Source: Penicillium oxalicum (lineage: Eukaryota; Ascomycota; Eurotiomycetes; Eurotiales; Aspergillaceae). From it: a stretch of 64,000 nt of DNA. Within the stretch, counting starts at the first letter, position 1, and every line of letters begins with the position of its first letter. A model generated the notes under the pieces. That model ran no database searches. It was given only the letters and a program-made list of their open reading frames with translations, and had not been told where the DNA came from. Both the position numbers and the translations under genes were made by a program. The stretch spans positions 2,356,001 to 2,420,000 of the forward strand of contig NC_064650.1 in assembly GCF_001723175.1 (NCBI RefSeq), in the 5' to 3' direction. Below are positions 37,000 to 48,457 of the stretch, in pieces.

Positions 37000-37636
37000 A
37001 AAGAAAAAAACCACCGACCTAAGCTAGAGGTCTGGATGGAAAGTCATTTTGAAACGCATACCCTACCCGCCATAGAGGGCTTTTAAAGATGAAATACACG
37101 AGAGATCATCTCACATTTTCTGGAGTCTATTTAGCTGAAATGGAAATAGCGTAGCCTCGATGACAGATAGAGCACGGAAAGGTCTCGCCCAAAGATGGAA
37201 GATTGGTCGATCGAAGAACCACCTGAGGTGAGCTGCCATGCTAAGAAGACCGAGTCGACCATCTTCTCCAAGCGCCTTTGTCATGCCAGTTGTGGGTTTC
37301 AAGGTGGATTGTTCGCATCAGCTACTTTCGAAGGAGTGTCGTGTACGTCAGAGACAGGCTACTATGGAAAATGCCACAAGGCTGAGTCAACACAGCAGTT
37401 CGTTACTAATGCCTTTCCTCGTCCACCTGGAGTAACCAAATATAAATCAAGCTTCCAATCAACCGAAGAGGAGGGGAAAAAAAGGAAAAAAAAAAGGAAA
37501 CCGCAAGGTAACATTTTGATAAAGTTCAGTAAGGCATCAAGGCCAATGCCATGCAAAGGCGAAGTAACTATGATACATTCAGCTCCGAGAGAATTGAGGC
37601 TGACTCGAACTGTGAAGATCGTCCACCACAAAACTA
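37000..37636. other. Convergent intergenic region
   Basis: 3' flanks of the GMC gene (+) and the U2AF gene (-). It contains an A-rich stretch near 37480-37500. No gene seen. Confidence 0.5.
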
Positions 37637-39529
37637 TCACCACGCGTCGACATCGAAATTCTCCTCACCAAAGTAGGAAACGACGACGGTGCGGTCTGAA
37701 AACTTTCGACCGGCGAGCGCCTTCAGGGCATTGGTCGCAGACTCGGGGGTTTCAAACTTGACATAAATTTTTCCAACACCGGCAGCCTGGCGATTTCCAC
37801 CAGACGGCCGGGGAATCTTGAGGCTCAAAACCTTGCCGTATTTGGCGCATTCCTCTTGCACATCCTCCATGATCTCCTCATAGTCGTCGTTATCAAGAAG
37901 CTCGTCCACGGTCACCATGTTAAGAAGTTGCAGCACACGACCGGCCTCCATATCTTGAGAGGTAGTCTTGGCGAACATCGACATGGCATTCACTCCCATA
38001 TCGAGACCTGCAGCCTGAGTGGTACCAATACTGGCGCGAACAACCTTCAAGTGGCGGTCACCAAGTTCCATGCCGTTGAGACCCTCCACAGCAATTGTGG
38101 TAGTGGTAGGATCGGCATATTCACAGAAAGCGATACCCTATTGCTTGATTAATAAACCGCATTTCTGAAGCCTCGCAGAATGTCACTTACTCGCGATTCT
38201 TCAGTCGACGCGTCCTTGACCAAAATGAACGATTTGAGTTCACCAAAGGACTTTAACAGCATAGTCACAGGCTCCTCGGGAATGTATGCAGGGATATTAG
38301 AAACACAGATCTTGTTGGGAGAGTCTGGCACCTCGTTCAGCAGAACGCCTTCCTGGTACTCTTGTTCTGCGCTTCCGTTGGGGACGATATAGTCCTTGGG
38401 ACGGCGAACCTCGAGGCCTTTCTCAGTGCCCTCCGCCATGGTGATCCCGTCGAAAGCCAGAGCGACCGTCGCATCGTTGGGTGACTTGAATTCCAAAAGT
38501 GCGAAGGTGTTGTCATCAGCCACTTGCGCAGAGACACAAGGGTCGACATTGTGCACGACATTCAAGCCGTTGAGTTGTAAATTGAAGAAAGACACGAGAT
38601 TCTCACCAGCCGTAGCAGGAGGAAGATTGTAGACAAACAAGCGCTTCGCTTGGCGTGAATTCGATGGCTTCAGGGCCGTAGTCTCGACTGACCCTCCAGC
38701 AGGCGGGTTCATAAACGCTTGCAGGCGGCTGGGATCCATGGGCTGCTGTCGTGGAGCTCCGGGAAGAGGGAACATCCCCGAGAGCTTAGCTTGTTCTGCT
38801 GTCACATTCTCGTAACCGGGAGGCTTGATATCCCACTGTGTCAGGCGACGCTTGCGGTCTAAAACGGAGGGCACGTCTGTGAGGTCTGGAGTAGGCTCTT
38901 TCCTGCGTGGCGGAGACGCGCTTCGTCGTGCTGGCTCAGGTCCATTTCCACCACCGGCTGCCCTACCGCCTGCTCTCCGATCACCCCCACGCTCTTGGTC
39001 TCCACGCTCTCGGCGGTCATCACGGCCACCGCGCCGAGGGCGTTCATCGAAAAGGTCTCGTCGGGATCTGTCGTCGAAGTCGCGCCGGCGGCGATCGCCA
39101 CCACGCTCTCCACGTTCTCCCCGCTCTCCTCTTTCTCCACGCTCACCACGGTCAGCGCGGTCACCACGATCCCAATCACGTTCTTCACGGCGACTGGAGT
39201 AGCGATCCTCTCGCTCTCGGGCACGGTAATCTCGGCTTGAAGAGTAGGAATTGGTCTCTGCTTCGCGACGCGCACCACGCGCGCCAAAGTGAGGCGAGCG
39301 TGATCGTCGTCTTTCACCTGCTCCTCGTTCCGCCCGATCTCCACGGTCACCTCGGTCTCGGTCTCGCCGCTCGTCGCGCTGGTTGGAATTAGTAAATGGC
39401 CGTATAGAAAGACGAATTGTCACTTACGAAGTGATCGCGAGGACGCGCCGATTCTAATTCCAGTTAGCACGAGGTTTAATAAGTCATTTGACTATGCTTA
39501 CCTCTTGATGTATAGGTGTCACCGTTCAT
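37637..39529 (-). CDS. u2af65: Splicing factor U2AF large subunit (U2AF65/Prp2-like)
   Basis: Exons are 39529-39502 (28 nt), 39453-39428 (26 nt), 39378-38191 and 38137-37637, giving 580 aa. The N-terminus has a long Arg/Asp/Glu-rich RS-like region (about 17-160), then the conserved U2AF65 stretch RRLTQWDIKPPGYENVT. RRM1 starts near 262 (AKRLFVYNLP), RRM2 near 373 (NKICVSNIPAYIP), and the C-terminal UHM-type RRM runs from about 482 (VLQLLNMVT) to the end, with the family's terminal -W. With U2AF35 it binds the polypyrimidine tract and 3' splice site and recruits U2 snRNP. The gene is itself intron-rich with two very small 5' exons. It is divergent from OGG1 with 201 bp between the two ATGs. 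Confidence 0.95.
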
Positions 39530-39730
39530 GTTGAGCTTCCTGGATGATAAGCGAAGCTATTGGATCGCACCTTGTTGAAGGGGAAAACTGGAAGCTCCCG
39601 TCCTCATGAGGGCGGTCAAACACTTACCGCCTTCTTGAAACTGGATGAAAGGCAGAAAGCTTCCTTATCGCCGTCTATCGATTTGCGATAGGCTTTCCAA
39701 CAGCAAATATTCTGCGCATCGGCAATAGTC
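39530..39730. promoter_or_regulatory. Short divergent promoter, U2AF65 / OGG1
   Basis: Only 201 bp separate the two start codons, so the two genes must share promoter DNA. It contains a perfect 6-bp inverted repeat with a 5-nt loop at 39675-39691 (CTATCG-ATTTG-CGATAG) closer to OGG1. No TATA box is evident for either gene. Confidence 0.65.
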
Positions 39731-41200
39731 ATGGCTGGAGTGTTTTCAGAATGGCGAAGATTGCCGATAGGCTTGAGTGAGCTGTGTATCAATACTACAT
39801 TACGCTGTGGACAATCATTCAGGTCAGATTTTTCTTTCTAAAATACTTCATCGCCTACGACAACCTTCTGACCCCTTGTAGATGGCAACATATCCCCGAA
39901 GAGGAAGAATGGCGCTGTGTGCTCCATGGGAAGCTACTTTCGTTGAAGCAAGACACATCGAACCTTTATTATCGCCATTATAAATCTTTTTCTTTGACAT
40001 CGATACCCTCTCCTCCAGACTCAAAAATCTCGTCTCGAGCGCAGTCCGATACAGAGTCTAGTGACATCAAAGCACCTGGCGATAATGCGCTTGATGACGA
40101 GGTTTTGCGTCTGATCAAGCATTATTTGAATCTGTCTCCGAGTCTATCCAGCCTCTATGAGCAATGGTCTAGCAACGATGCCAATTTTAAGAAGAAGGCC
40201 GTCCAATTCACGGGAATTCGTATCCTTCGTCAGGATCCATGGGAGGCACTCGTCTCGTTCATATGCAGCAGCAACAACAATATCGCTCGGATCTCCCAAA
40301 TGGTGGAGAAATTGTGTCTAAACTATGGTGACTTCATCGCCAAGATTGGTGACCGCTCCTACCACGATTTTCCAAACCCAGAGGCTCTCGCAGGCAACGA
40401 CGTCGAAAGCAATCTTCGCAGCCTTGGCTTTGGATACCGAGCGAAATACATTCACCGCACCGCAGTCATGGTCTCTCAGGAACGAGAGAAGGGGTGGCTT
40501 GAAGGTCTATGTAACCCCGAGTCTCCAGTGTTTGGAGTCTTGCCGAAACCTGGCGAAACAATGCAGCCTGAGGGACGACAAGGCTATCGTAATGCCCATG
40601 AGAATTTGCTAGAGCTGCAAGGTGTCGGGCCAAAGGTTGCGGATTGCGTATGTCTCATGGGTCTCGGTTGGGGTGAATCAGTCCCTGTGGATACTCACGG
40701 TCAGTCCTTCTCACCAACCCAAGAGCCTTAAAAAGGCGTAGCACTAACATGAAGTAGTCTGGCAAATCGCACAGCGGGACTACCGATTTGGTAAAAGCTC
40801 CCACAAATCTTTGACCAAAGCGACGTATGACGCGGTGGCCAATCACTTTCGGAAGCTATGGGGTCAAGAGGCTGGATGGGCCCATAGCGTGCTATTCACA
40901 GCAGATCTCAGGTCATTTTCCGATCGACTCGCAGCGACGAAGAAGGTTGACGTGTCCGTCAAGGAAGATGGAGAGGATATTGAAGTCAAAACCGAGGTGA
41001 GAACTGCTGTGATGTTGACAGCGCCGAAAGAAGAACTAGATTCTGTCAACATCAAATCCGAAGAAACAGAGATGAAGCCCATGACCGAGGTGATTCGGAC
41101 AAGGAAAAGAAGGGGACCAAAGGAAGAGATCGTCCAGGCTGCCCATACGACTGATACGAGGAGGGTATCGAAGCGACTCCGGAAGATCGGGGACCCATGA
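39731..41200 (+). CDS. ogg1: 8-oxoguanine DNA glycosylase/AP lyase OGG1
   Basis: Exons are 39731-39822, 39882-40699 and 40758-41200 (450 aa). The N-terminal domain begins MAGVFSEWRRLPIGLSELC and includes TLRCGQSFRW. The helix-hairpin-helix-GPD core is complete: ICSSNNNIARI (about 158-168), LQGVGPKVADCVCLMGLG with catalytic Lys282, and VPVDTHVWQIAQRDY with Asp301. These match human OGG1 Lys249 and Asp268. It excises 8-oxoG opposite C in the nucleus and possibly mitochondria. The C-terminal extension (about 350-450) is highly charged, with basic runs (RTRKRRG, RRVSKRLRK) that may be nuclear localisation signals and acidic Lys/Glu repeats. The fungal protein is longer than human OGG1 mainly because of this tail. 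Confidence 0.95.
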
Positions 41201-41960
41201 AATCTAGACGCTAAGTGAAGGGCTGTCTCATGCTGGCAGGGGCGCGATGTACATTGTGACCGCGGGTGAGCGTTTACATAAAATTACAGGAAATCAAAGT
41301 GTTTCTGTGAAAGCATATCATTGGAAAATCTAATCTGGTATTCTGATGCGTTGACTAAGAGTCTGGGAGAGATCTGTGAGGAGAGTTAGTGAAAATAGTC
41401 TCCACCACACAATGCACAAGAAAAGAGAGCGGATAGGTGATAGTTCAGAAGTCCAGTTAGATCATCGAAGACACATCCGGAGACGTGCTTCTGACATAAG
41501 AGGTACCAGAAATAAGTAATAAAAAGTGTTGTTTCATCATGAAAGGAGTGTGTAGAAAGGGGAAAGGAAAGGCATCGATAAACACTGACCATATGTATCC
41601 CCGGCGAATTGGGTCGGTACCAGTTCTATCGAGGTTTGAAAGACAAGAGTTCAGTCCAACGACACACTTGAGAGCAGCTCGAAAACATTAATTTCAAAAA
41701 CCACTCTCAAAGCATCGGTGCATCTTGAAAATTAGTGGATTGGGTTCTGACGAAACAAGAAACAAGTCGTGGAAGGCGGAAGCTTTGTCGCAGCGGAAGA
41801 AAAGGCGGCGCGGAAAAATAAGCGAAACGGACACGTGACCCACACACTGGACGGTCCGCCTCACGTTTAATCTTCATCCAACTCCACCCGTTAATTTCAC
41901 TCATCCATCTCGACAACTTCCGACCAGCTCACCGTCGCCGGACCAAATACCACAGCAAAA
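41201..41960. other. Intergenic: OGG1 3' flank and RPS13 promoter
   Basis: No gene seen. A CACGTG motif at 41832-41837 lies about 125 bp upstream of the RPS13 ATG, and CT-rich leader sequence follows (about 41870-41930), as is usual for fungal ribosomal protein genes. Confidence 0.5.
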
Positions 41961-42847
41961 ATGGGTCGTCTTCACTCCAAGGGCAAGGGCATGGCTGCCT
42001 CCGCGCTCCCCTACTCCCGCGCTCCCCCTGCGTGGCTCAAGACCACCCCCGACCAGGTTGTCGACCAGATCTGCAAGCTGGCCAAGAAGGGTGCCACTCC
42101 TTCCCAGATCGGTGTTGTCCTCCGTGACTCCCACGGTGTTGCTCAGGTCAAGATTGTGACCGGTAAGAGATTTGTCCTTTGCGAATGGGATCTCGCGCGC
42201 AATTTCGAAATCTGCGAGAGGTCGAGATAGGGAAAATCTCCGTGGTACTAACCTTTATCTTCTCAATAGGTAACAAGATCCTCCGTATTCTCAAGTCCAG
42301 CGGTACGACTCCAATCGCCAATCCTCTCACCCCTTCAATCGGTTGAAGAAAGTCTCGGATCGCATGTGAAAAATTTCGAACAATTCTCTGAGAAATGAGA
42401 ACGAAACGATCGCACCGCGAACACCCCGACTCTTCTTCAACAAACCATACAATGCTTGCGCAGAAATGCACTCGCGACTAAGCCTCTGATTGGTCATGAA
42501 ACAAGACTGACGGAGAGATTTTGGAAATACAGGCCTCGCTCCCGAGCTCCCCGAGGACCTTTACTTCCTGATCAAGAAGGTATGTCGGAAAACTCTTTTT
42601 TGGAGTGACTTTTAATCTGGAATTGATTGATGTCACAACCTTTGTTCGGTTGGCTGATATTTATTCTTCCCAGGCCGTCGCTGTCCGCAAGCACCTCGAG
42701 CGCAACCGCAAGGACAAGGACTCCAAGTTCCGCCTCATTCTGATCGAGTCCCGTATCCACCGTCTGTCCCGCTACTACAAGACCGTCGGTGTCCTCCCCC
42801 CCACCTGGCGCTACGAGAGCGCCACCGCTTCCACCCTTGTCGCATAA
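41961..42847 (+). CDS. rps13: 40S ribosomal protein uS15 (RPS13)
   Basis: Exons are 41961-42162, 42270-42302 (33 nt), 42533-42579 (47 nt) and 42674-42847, giving 151 aa, exactly the usual length. The sequence starts [20 protein letters not shown] and includes the conserved [31 protein letters not shown], and [10 protein letters not shown] blocks. It is a primary rRNA-binding protein of the small subunit platform. Codon use is strongly biased to C-ending codons, fitting high expression. Introns are 107, 230 and 94 nt; the 230-nt second intron is the longest internal intron in the housekeeping block. Confidence 0.97.
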
Positions 42848-43232
42848 GCGATAACGTGGTTGTTTGTGGTAACTGGGAATGGAGCTGTGATGAAGCACTG
42901 TATCTGGCATATGATGTCGAGATCATCATTCTTACATATGTGCTAGATCCGCCCATACAAAAAAGAAACTATTACGAGTTATACCCATGTCTTTCAATCT
43001 CCAGCTTCTGACATCCGATCCATGAGCGATGATAATCAGAATTCTTATAAGCGCTCATCACTTCGTATTGCATGGCAGACGGTATACATTTCATTGTAGA
43101 CATTGTAAGAGCTCAAGAGAGGCAACCAGCCTATGTACACTGTGCACCGTTCGGAGTCGACATGTCCAGTCCCTGTACATGAGATATTTCGGTTTCGAAG
43201 GATTTCATTATCATCCAAGAAAAAAAAATCGT
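42848..43232. other. Convergent intergenic region
   Basis: 3' flanks of RPS13 (+) and FAN1 (-). Nothing further seen. Confidence 0.5.
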
Positions 43233-45729
43233 CTAACCTGTCCTAACTTCCCTCGCGACGGCATTGCACAGCTCGACTTGGACTCCAGCACCCAGCAAAA
43301 TATGAATCCAAAGCCGCTGAGTATCGCTCAATCGATCGTTCTCGGATTTAACCTCGGAGAACAAGACAATTTGCTCTTCGGGTTTCCACAGAAACAAATC
43401 TGGTATACCGCCGCCACGCTGCTGATACTCCTGTGCCATAACCTTGCATATCGTAGCCAGCGCTTCTCCTCGAAAACATTGCACAATTTCAACGAGATCA
43501 TCCAGCTCGAAAGACCAGTCAATACCAATGGCACAGGGTTGTGTGGCTGATTCGCGCTCATAGATTTCCCGGATGAGGCGTTCGGCATCTCCATTGGTGA
43601 TTTCAACGAGACGATGGTTGATTTCCGAGGCTCGAGATGGATAGAACACGTCTGTGTGCAAATCCAATGGACACGTTTGGAAGGCGGTTTGGAAGACGTT
43701 TGGTACGTATGTGAAGAGGATGTCGTAAAATAGTAGCCCGAACTGAAGACCAAAGTATCAGACCTTGCACACATTGCTGAATGTGAGGCTATTCCACTTA
43801 CCAATGTTCGAACAATCCCACCCTCTGAATGATATCCTTTCCAACCGTGGTCTCGATACCAGCTCAGACACATGCTTTCGACACGACATTCTCCACCTTC
43901 CCTTTCATCAATCCAGACGGTGGCTTTGCCCTTTTTTGGCCCGTCTTCACTCTCGATACGGATCCCCTCGATTGTCCGCTCGGCAGGCTTACTTAGCATG
44001 ACGTGCCCAAAATCATGCTGCTCCCTCTTCACGACTTTCAAGGCTTTCTCAAGCTTTGTGATCCTCTTCTGCAAATCATAGTGGTAGATGAGATGGCAGA
44101 GTGGGTCCTCAAGTCCCTCCTCGCACGTTTTCAGCGCAACTCGTTTCCAGAACTTGCGTTGATTTTCCTCATTGCGGCCCTCGTAGGGTGTCAATGCCCA
44201 CATGTAATGTTCTTCCAGTAGAGCTTTGCGCTGGTACCATGCCCCGCGGCGGGAGGCGTGAAAAAGGCGCTGAGCAAGCAGTTCGCTCAGAAGCTCGTGC
44301 TCTCGTTTGTGTTCTTTGAATCGGCCCAGCGGCAGGAGGCTCTTGTGCATGACTCTGGTGTACACCCAGGCAGGCGAGAAGCGACGCAAATATGCGCCTT
44401 CGCCACTCTCATATATGGAGTCTTCCTTCCGTTGCTCTTCATCCACGAGTTGCTTCCATCGCGGGTAGAATTTGTCGGCCAGGTCTATGATTCGTTGCAA
44501 CGAATCTGTGCTCGGGGGACCATTGAACTCAAGGATGCTGTCAATGTCGAATTGTGTTCTTATAGCCGACTCGAACTCCAAAAGTGTAACTCTAGAGGAG
44601 AAGATCGAGTTGGACCGGCACACGATGTATTGTGGAAAATTACGCCGCGATATCTTGGCAAGGATGATGGTGGTCAAGGACTTTTCTGTCCATTCAGTAG
44701 ATCGGTAGAACACCAGATGCACACGCTCAAAGAGAGCACGTGGTTCTGACGTGAGTCGAATGCACTGACCCGTGTAATCGAGAATTTTTTGAAGAAAGTG
44801 GCCATCCCTATTACCAGGCTGGGCTTTGAACCCGAGACCAGTCTGCGACTGACTGGTCTCGCACAGAGCTGCAAGCAGCTCCTTCTTGTTCTTTCCCTGG
44901 GCTTTGACTTCTTTGGCAAACCATTTCAATTCGTCAAGCAACAACAGTGAGGACGCTTCTTCGAGCGTGGTGATCTTATCGGTACCATCGGCGAATCGAA
45001 ATGTACTCCCGAAAGTGAGATCACCCACATTCGCGTCTCCTTGCTCGCTTTTGGGCAGCGTTCGATCTCTTTGGAGGTCGGTGGCCACGGCCGCCACGTC
45101 TGAAATGTCAGAGTAGTAGCCTAGTCTGCTGATACGATGCCAGGCGGATGTCTTGCGCAGAAAAAGCCGAACATACCTGAGAATTTGAATGTCAATACAT
45201 ATAAAGCTCACTTATTCTTAAATTTGCCGCATCATCGCTTATGTGAGACGTACAAATATTGCGATTCGTACGAGAGATCCTTCCACTGCCTGAACACCTC
45301 CATTTCCGCGTCGTTAAATAAGTGCGACTCTTCATCCAGCACTGTTTCTAGTGCCAAATTGAATGCATCCACATAGATGGAACTTTTCCCCCGCTCCCAG
45401 ATTCCATCTCGCAACCTGGCATGTAAGCCTGGCCCTTCGTCAGTCTCGGGATCAATTTTACAAGCCTCGTAGGCCTTGATAGCATCCTCGTCGGTCTGAA
45501 TAGCCGGCAACGAGATCTCCAGCTCCGTTGGACTGCTGAGAATATATCCTTCCGGCTCATCAAACAACGGTGCGGGAACTGGCGAGTCCACCACGCCAGA
45601 TGAGGGACTCGGACTCGGCGGTCGCTTCTCCGGATCTTGATGCGTCTTGATTTCAAGTTCGGCCTCCTTCTCGGATGTCCTCTTGCGCTTCACGGAGCGC
45701 TGCGTGTCCCAGTAATGCAGCAGAGACAT
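43233..45729 (-). CDS. fan1: FAN1-type structure-specific nuclease (VRR-NUC domain)
   Basis: Exons are 45729-45254, 45176-43802 and 43742-43233, giving 786 aa from the ATG of MSLLHYWDTQ. The frame is open a little further upstream but has no ATG there. The middle is the helical/TPR-like FAN1 region. GYHSEGG with Glu610 matches the conserved GxHxEG active-site segment. The C-terminal VRR-NUC nuclease shows a full PD-(D/E)XK set: GIPDLFLW with Asp732, then FSEVKS with Glu747 and Lys749. FAN1 is a 5' flap endo/exonuclease in interstrand crosslink repair. The ubiquitin-binding UBZ finger of animal FAN1 is not seen, as is usual in fungi. It lies tail to tail with RPS13 and close to OGG1, and is head to head with Sdc1. 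Confidence 0.93.
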
Positions 45730-46405
45730 GCTGCAAAGAGGCCATGGGTACACAGTCCTCAGCGTCGAGGCATCGATTAGCTTGGATCAGAGTTCAACGG
45801 CGCGTCAAAAGCCTCGCGAGAGAACACGAAATCACGTGTCTGATATATCCTGGCTCGGGGGTGTTTGCACTGTTTGTGCAGACTGAATCCGCGAATCTTG
45901 ATGAAACTTCCACCGGATCCAGCGAGCAACTAGAATCACTCTCAATATTTAGAGCTCAAATAAATATGAGCCTTGTAGCGGAAGTAGGATCATAATTAAT
46001 ACAATACGATTATATGTGTAGTTCTCTTTTTTGCCTCTTCCACCCCTTCGCCTCCCCCTTGACGACGACCTGCATATACCCTAAACAGAGTGCGGTCATA
46101 CGGCAAGACGCAGCGCCCGAGGTTCCACTCGTAGTCTGTGGCTCCGCGAGTCTCCACCCGAATGCTTCACTCGTTGATCTCAAGACAATCTCCAGCTCCA
46201 ACCACACGCCCCAACTTCAGATTCACTCCCCTTGAACGGAAGCCCTCTAGCCAGTCAGATTGTGGTTATCCTATACTCGTCTCTACCACTTGCCTATCTA
46301 CTTGCGCAATTCAATCAAGCAACCCTCTTCCTCCACACCAGCCGCGAATTCCGCCGCATCGCTGCTCTCTTCCTCCCAGATCCACGTTACGAACCTCCCA
46401 CCACC
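45730..46405. other. Divergent region between FAN1 and SDC1
   Basis: A 676-bp head-to-head promoter region. It contains a CACGTG motif at 45833-45838. Open frame continues upstream of both chosen ATGs without another ATG, so upstream coding exons are possible but not supported. Confidence 0.5.
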
Positions 46406-46753
46406 ATGGCCGACACGAACGGAGGCGCCAATCTGCCATCACTAGACCTCTCCAGCGGCGTCGCACCGCAAGTTCGACCTGGAGGTGCCCCGGCCCGTGT
46501 ATACCTCAACGAGAAGATCGTTCCATACCTGCTTGAGGGTATGAAGACTGTCACAAGGGACCAGTGGGTATTCCCGTCAACGTTGATGCATGAATGAATT
46601 CTGTTCAACTATAAAATGTTTATGGAAGGAAACAATTCTCAGAGGTTAACATTTGGTTTGCGCAGGCCACCCAATCCATTGCAAGTGTTGGGGGAATTCT
46701 TGATCCAGAAGAGCAAGGAAGTTGAAGGCGAGACCAAGAAAGATTCAGAGTGA
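46406..46753 (+). CDS. sdc1: COMPASS subunit Sdc1 (Dpy-30 domain protein)
   Basis: Exons are 46406-46563 and 46666-46753 (81 aa). The start ATG is in CACCATGG context. The C-terminal two thirds is the Dpy-30 motif: ARVYLNEKIVPYLLEGMK, then TRDQ, then PPNPLQVLGEFLIQKSKE; the intron splits the Gln codon before PPNP. Dpy-30 proteins are small dimerisation modules in the Set1/COMPASS histone H3K4 methyltransferase, docking on the Bre2 (Ash2) subunit. The N-terminus is short, Gly/Ser/Pro-rich and probably disordered. Length is at the small end for the family but the domain is complete. Confidence 0.9.
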
Positions 46754-48457
46754 ATTTTGCTTCGCGTGTCATTTTGTAAAGTTAATCTGAAGCGCTGTGC
46801 TCGAGGAGTTTTGGAGGCGTCATCTAAGCGATTGTCGAATTCTTATGATATCTTTGGGCATTTCTCAGGTACGTATAGAGCTTGATGCATTTAGTGAGAT
46901 TGAGACAACGTCTGACAGTCTTTTCAGGACTGTCACGACGCTGATGATGGACCAGAAGTCATCGATTACTGAGGGACCATGATGGATCATTCCGGCCATA
47001 CGAGTCCAATGCTGTCGTTTCAGATACCCTAATGGAAGTTCTCCTAAAATATACTTTCCGGCTTTGTCAGGAAGGTATGCAAACGACTCGCCTACGCTTC
47101 AAGATCGAGAACTCTTGACGAATTGTCTATTCTCCATTTGGATAGCCTGCACCGCCTTGACCACACGAGCAATACAAAAGCCAGTCCCGGAATGACCGTT
47201 TATCGCTGGGACAGTGATAATTTGTATGTACTAACGTAGTCCTTAGTGGATCGGTCCTCGCACACACTGATGACTCTGAGTTGATGGAACTGGAATACTC
47301 CTTTCTTTCAGTGATATTTTATTTGCGTGATACTCAAAGAACTAAATGAGACGTAACACGCCCAGAGCGTAGCAGCCGACCGCGCATTCTTGTTCATGTT
47401 AGCCTGTAAAAGTAATAATTGTTCCTGATCCTGAAATGTATGAGTCAAGTCTCCAGAAGCGTCTTGCGCGAAAGGCCGGAGGAACATCAAGCTAGTCTCA
47501 TGGTGAAATCATGAGAAAACAAACCTCAAGACACGCTGGCGCGGTGAAAACGAAGATGGCGACAGGCCAAGGATCAGAAGCGGACCACAGTGATAGCATT
47601 CCAAGCCTGCGGCCGTTAGTATCTCCGAGTCATCTTACCTGCAAACCAAGAAAAATCATTGATTTCCAGACACCTCCCTCGGGCAGACATTCCCTCGGAT
47701 GGGTTCCGAGTCCCCGAGGCGCCATCTGCCATGAAGCATTTCGAGAAGACTACACGCGAAACACTGACGGCCTGGTTGAACGGAAACAAATAGGGCGGGG
47801 CTGTGGAGGGTGATGGATGAAAGAAATGCAGGTGATGAGGTTGCGGATGAATAAAGCCGATAGAAAATGTTTTAATATTGTCGAATACAGTCCGAGCCGT
47901 TACTGAAAAGCTGACAAGTGTTGTGCATAAGGCGAACAGTTCTGACCGATGGTGCTGATCCCAAGAGATAGCCGGATTACAGCGATATTTGTTTTTCATC
48001 TTTGCCGCTAGAGATTCTTTTTTTTTTCTTCTCTCCCGGGTTGCGTCGCTGAACAGACAAAAAGAGCCACATCTTCTATGCGACCGAATATTGGCGACAA
48101 GACTGGGATCGACCGATAAAGAGTTGCCGGGTCGGTCGCAGCGAGGCCTGTGGCGACTGAATATCCTCTGGAACAGAAACCTTGACGGGGGGAGAAAAGG
48201 CAGATGGCAGCTCGGAAAAAGGGGAGGTAAACAAAGGGGCAAAAACTCAAAAATATGACGACGCCCGTAGTCCCGTCGCAAACCCCGCGCATTAAAACAG
48301 TCTGAGAATATGAAGATAGGAGAAATGTGAAAAATGGAGGACATGAGAGGGCTTGGCATAGTCAAGGGGCATGAGGAGCGGGAGAACTTGAGCCATCAGA
48401 CAGCGAAGGGTTCGAACAAAAGCTTCCCAACATTGAAGTGCAGGCCAAGGGTATACA
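46754..48457. other. Intergenic (1.7 kb), convergent
   Basis: 3' flanks of sdc1 (+) and the Tra2-like gene (-). A long minus-strand open frame (47616-48365) lies here but does not look like protein; see rejected items. No other gene seen. Confidence 0.5.

Noticed and set aside
38825..39392. Ser/Pro/Arg-rich and His-rich + strand frames
   Set aside because: Shadows of the Arg/Asp-rich region of U2AF65, caused by its repetitive codons.
47616..48365. 249-codon minus-strand open frame downstream of the Tra2-like gene
   Set aside because: It starts within about 100 bp of the Tra2 stop, is Phe/Ser/Pro/His-rich without domain-like stretches, and most likely reflects C/T-rich 3' UTR sequence.
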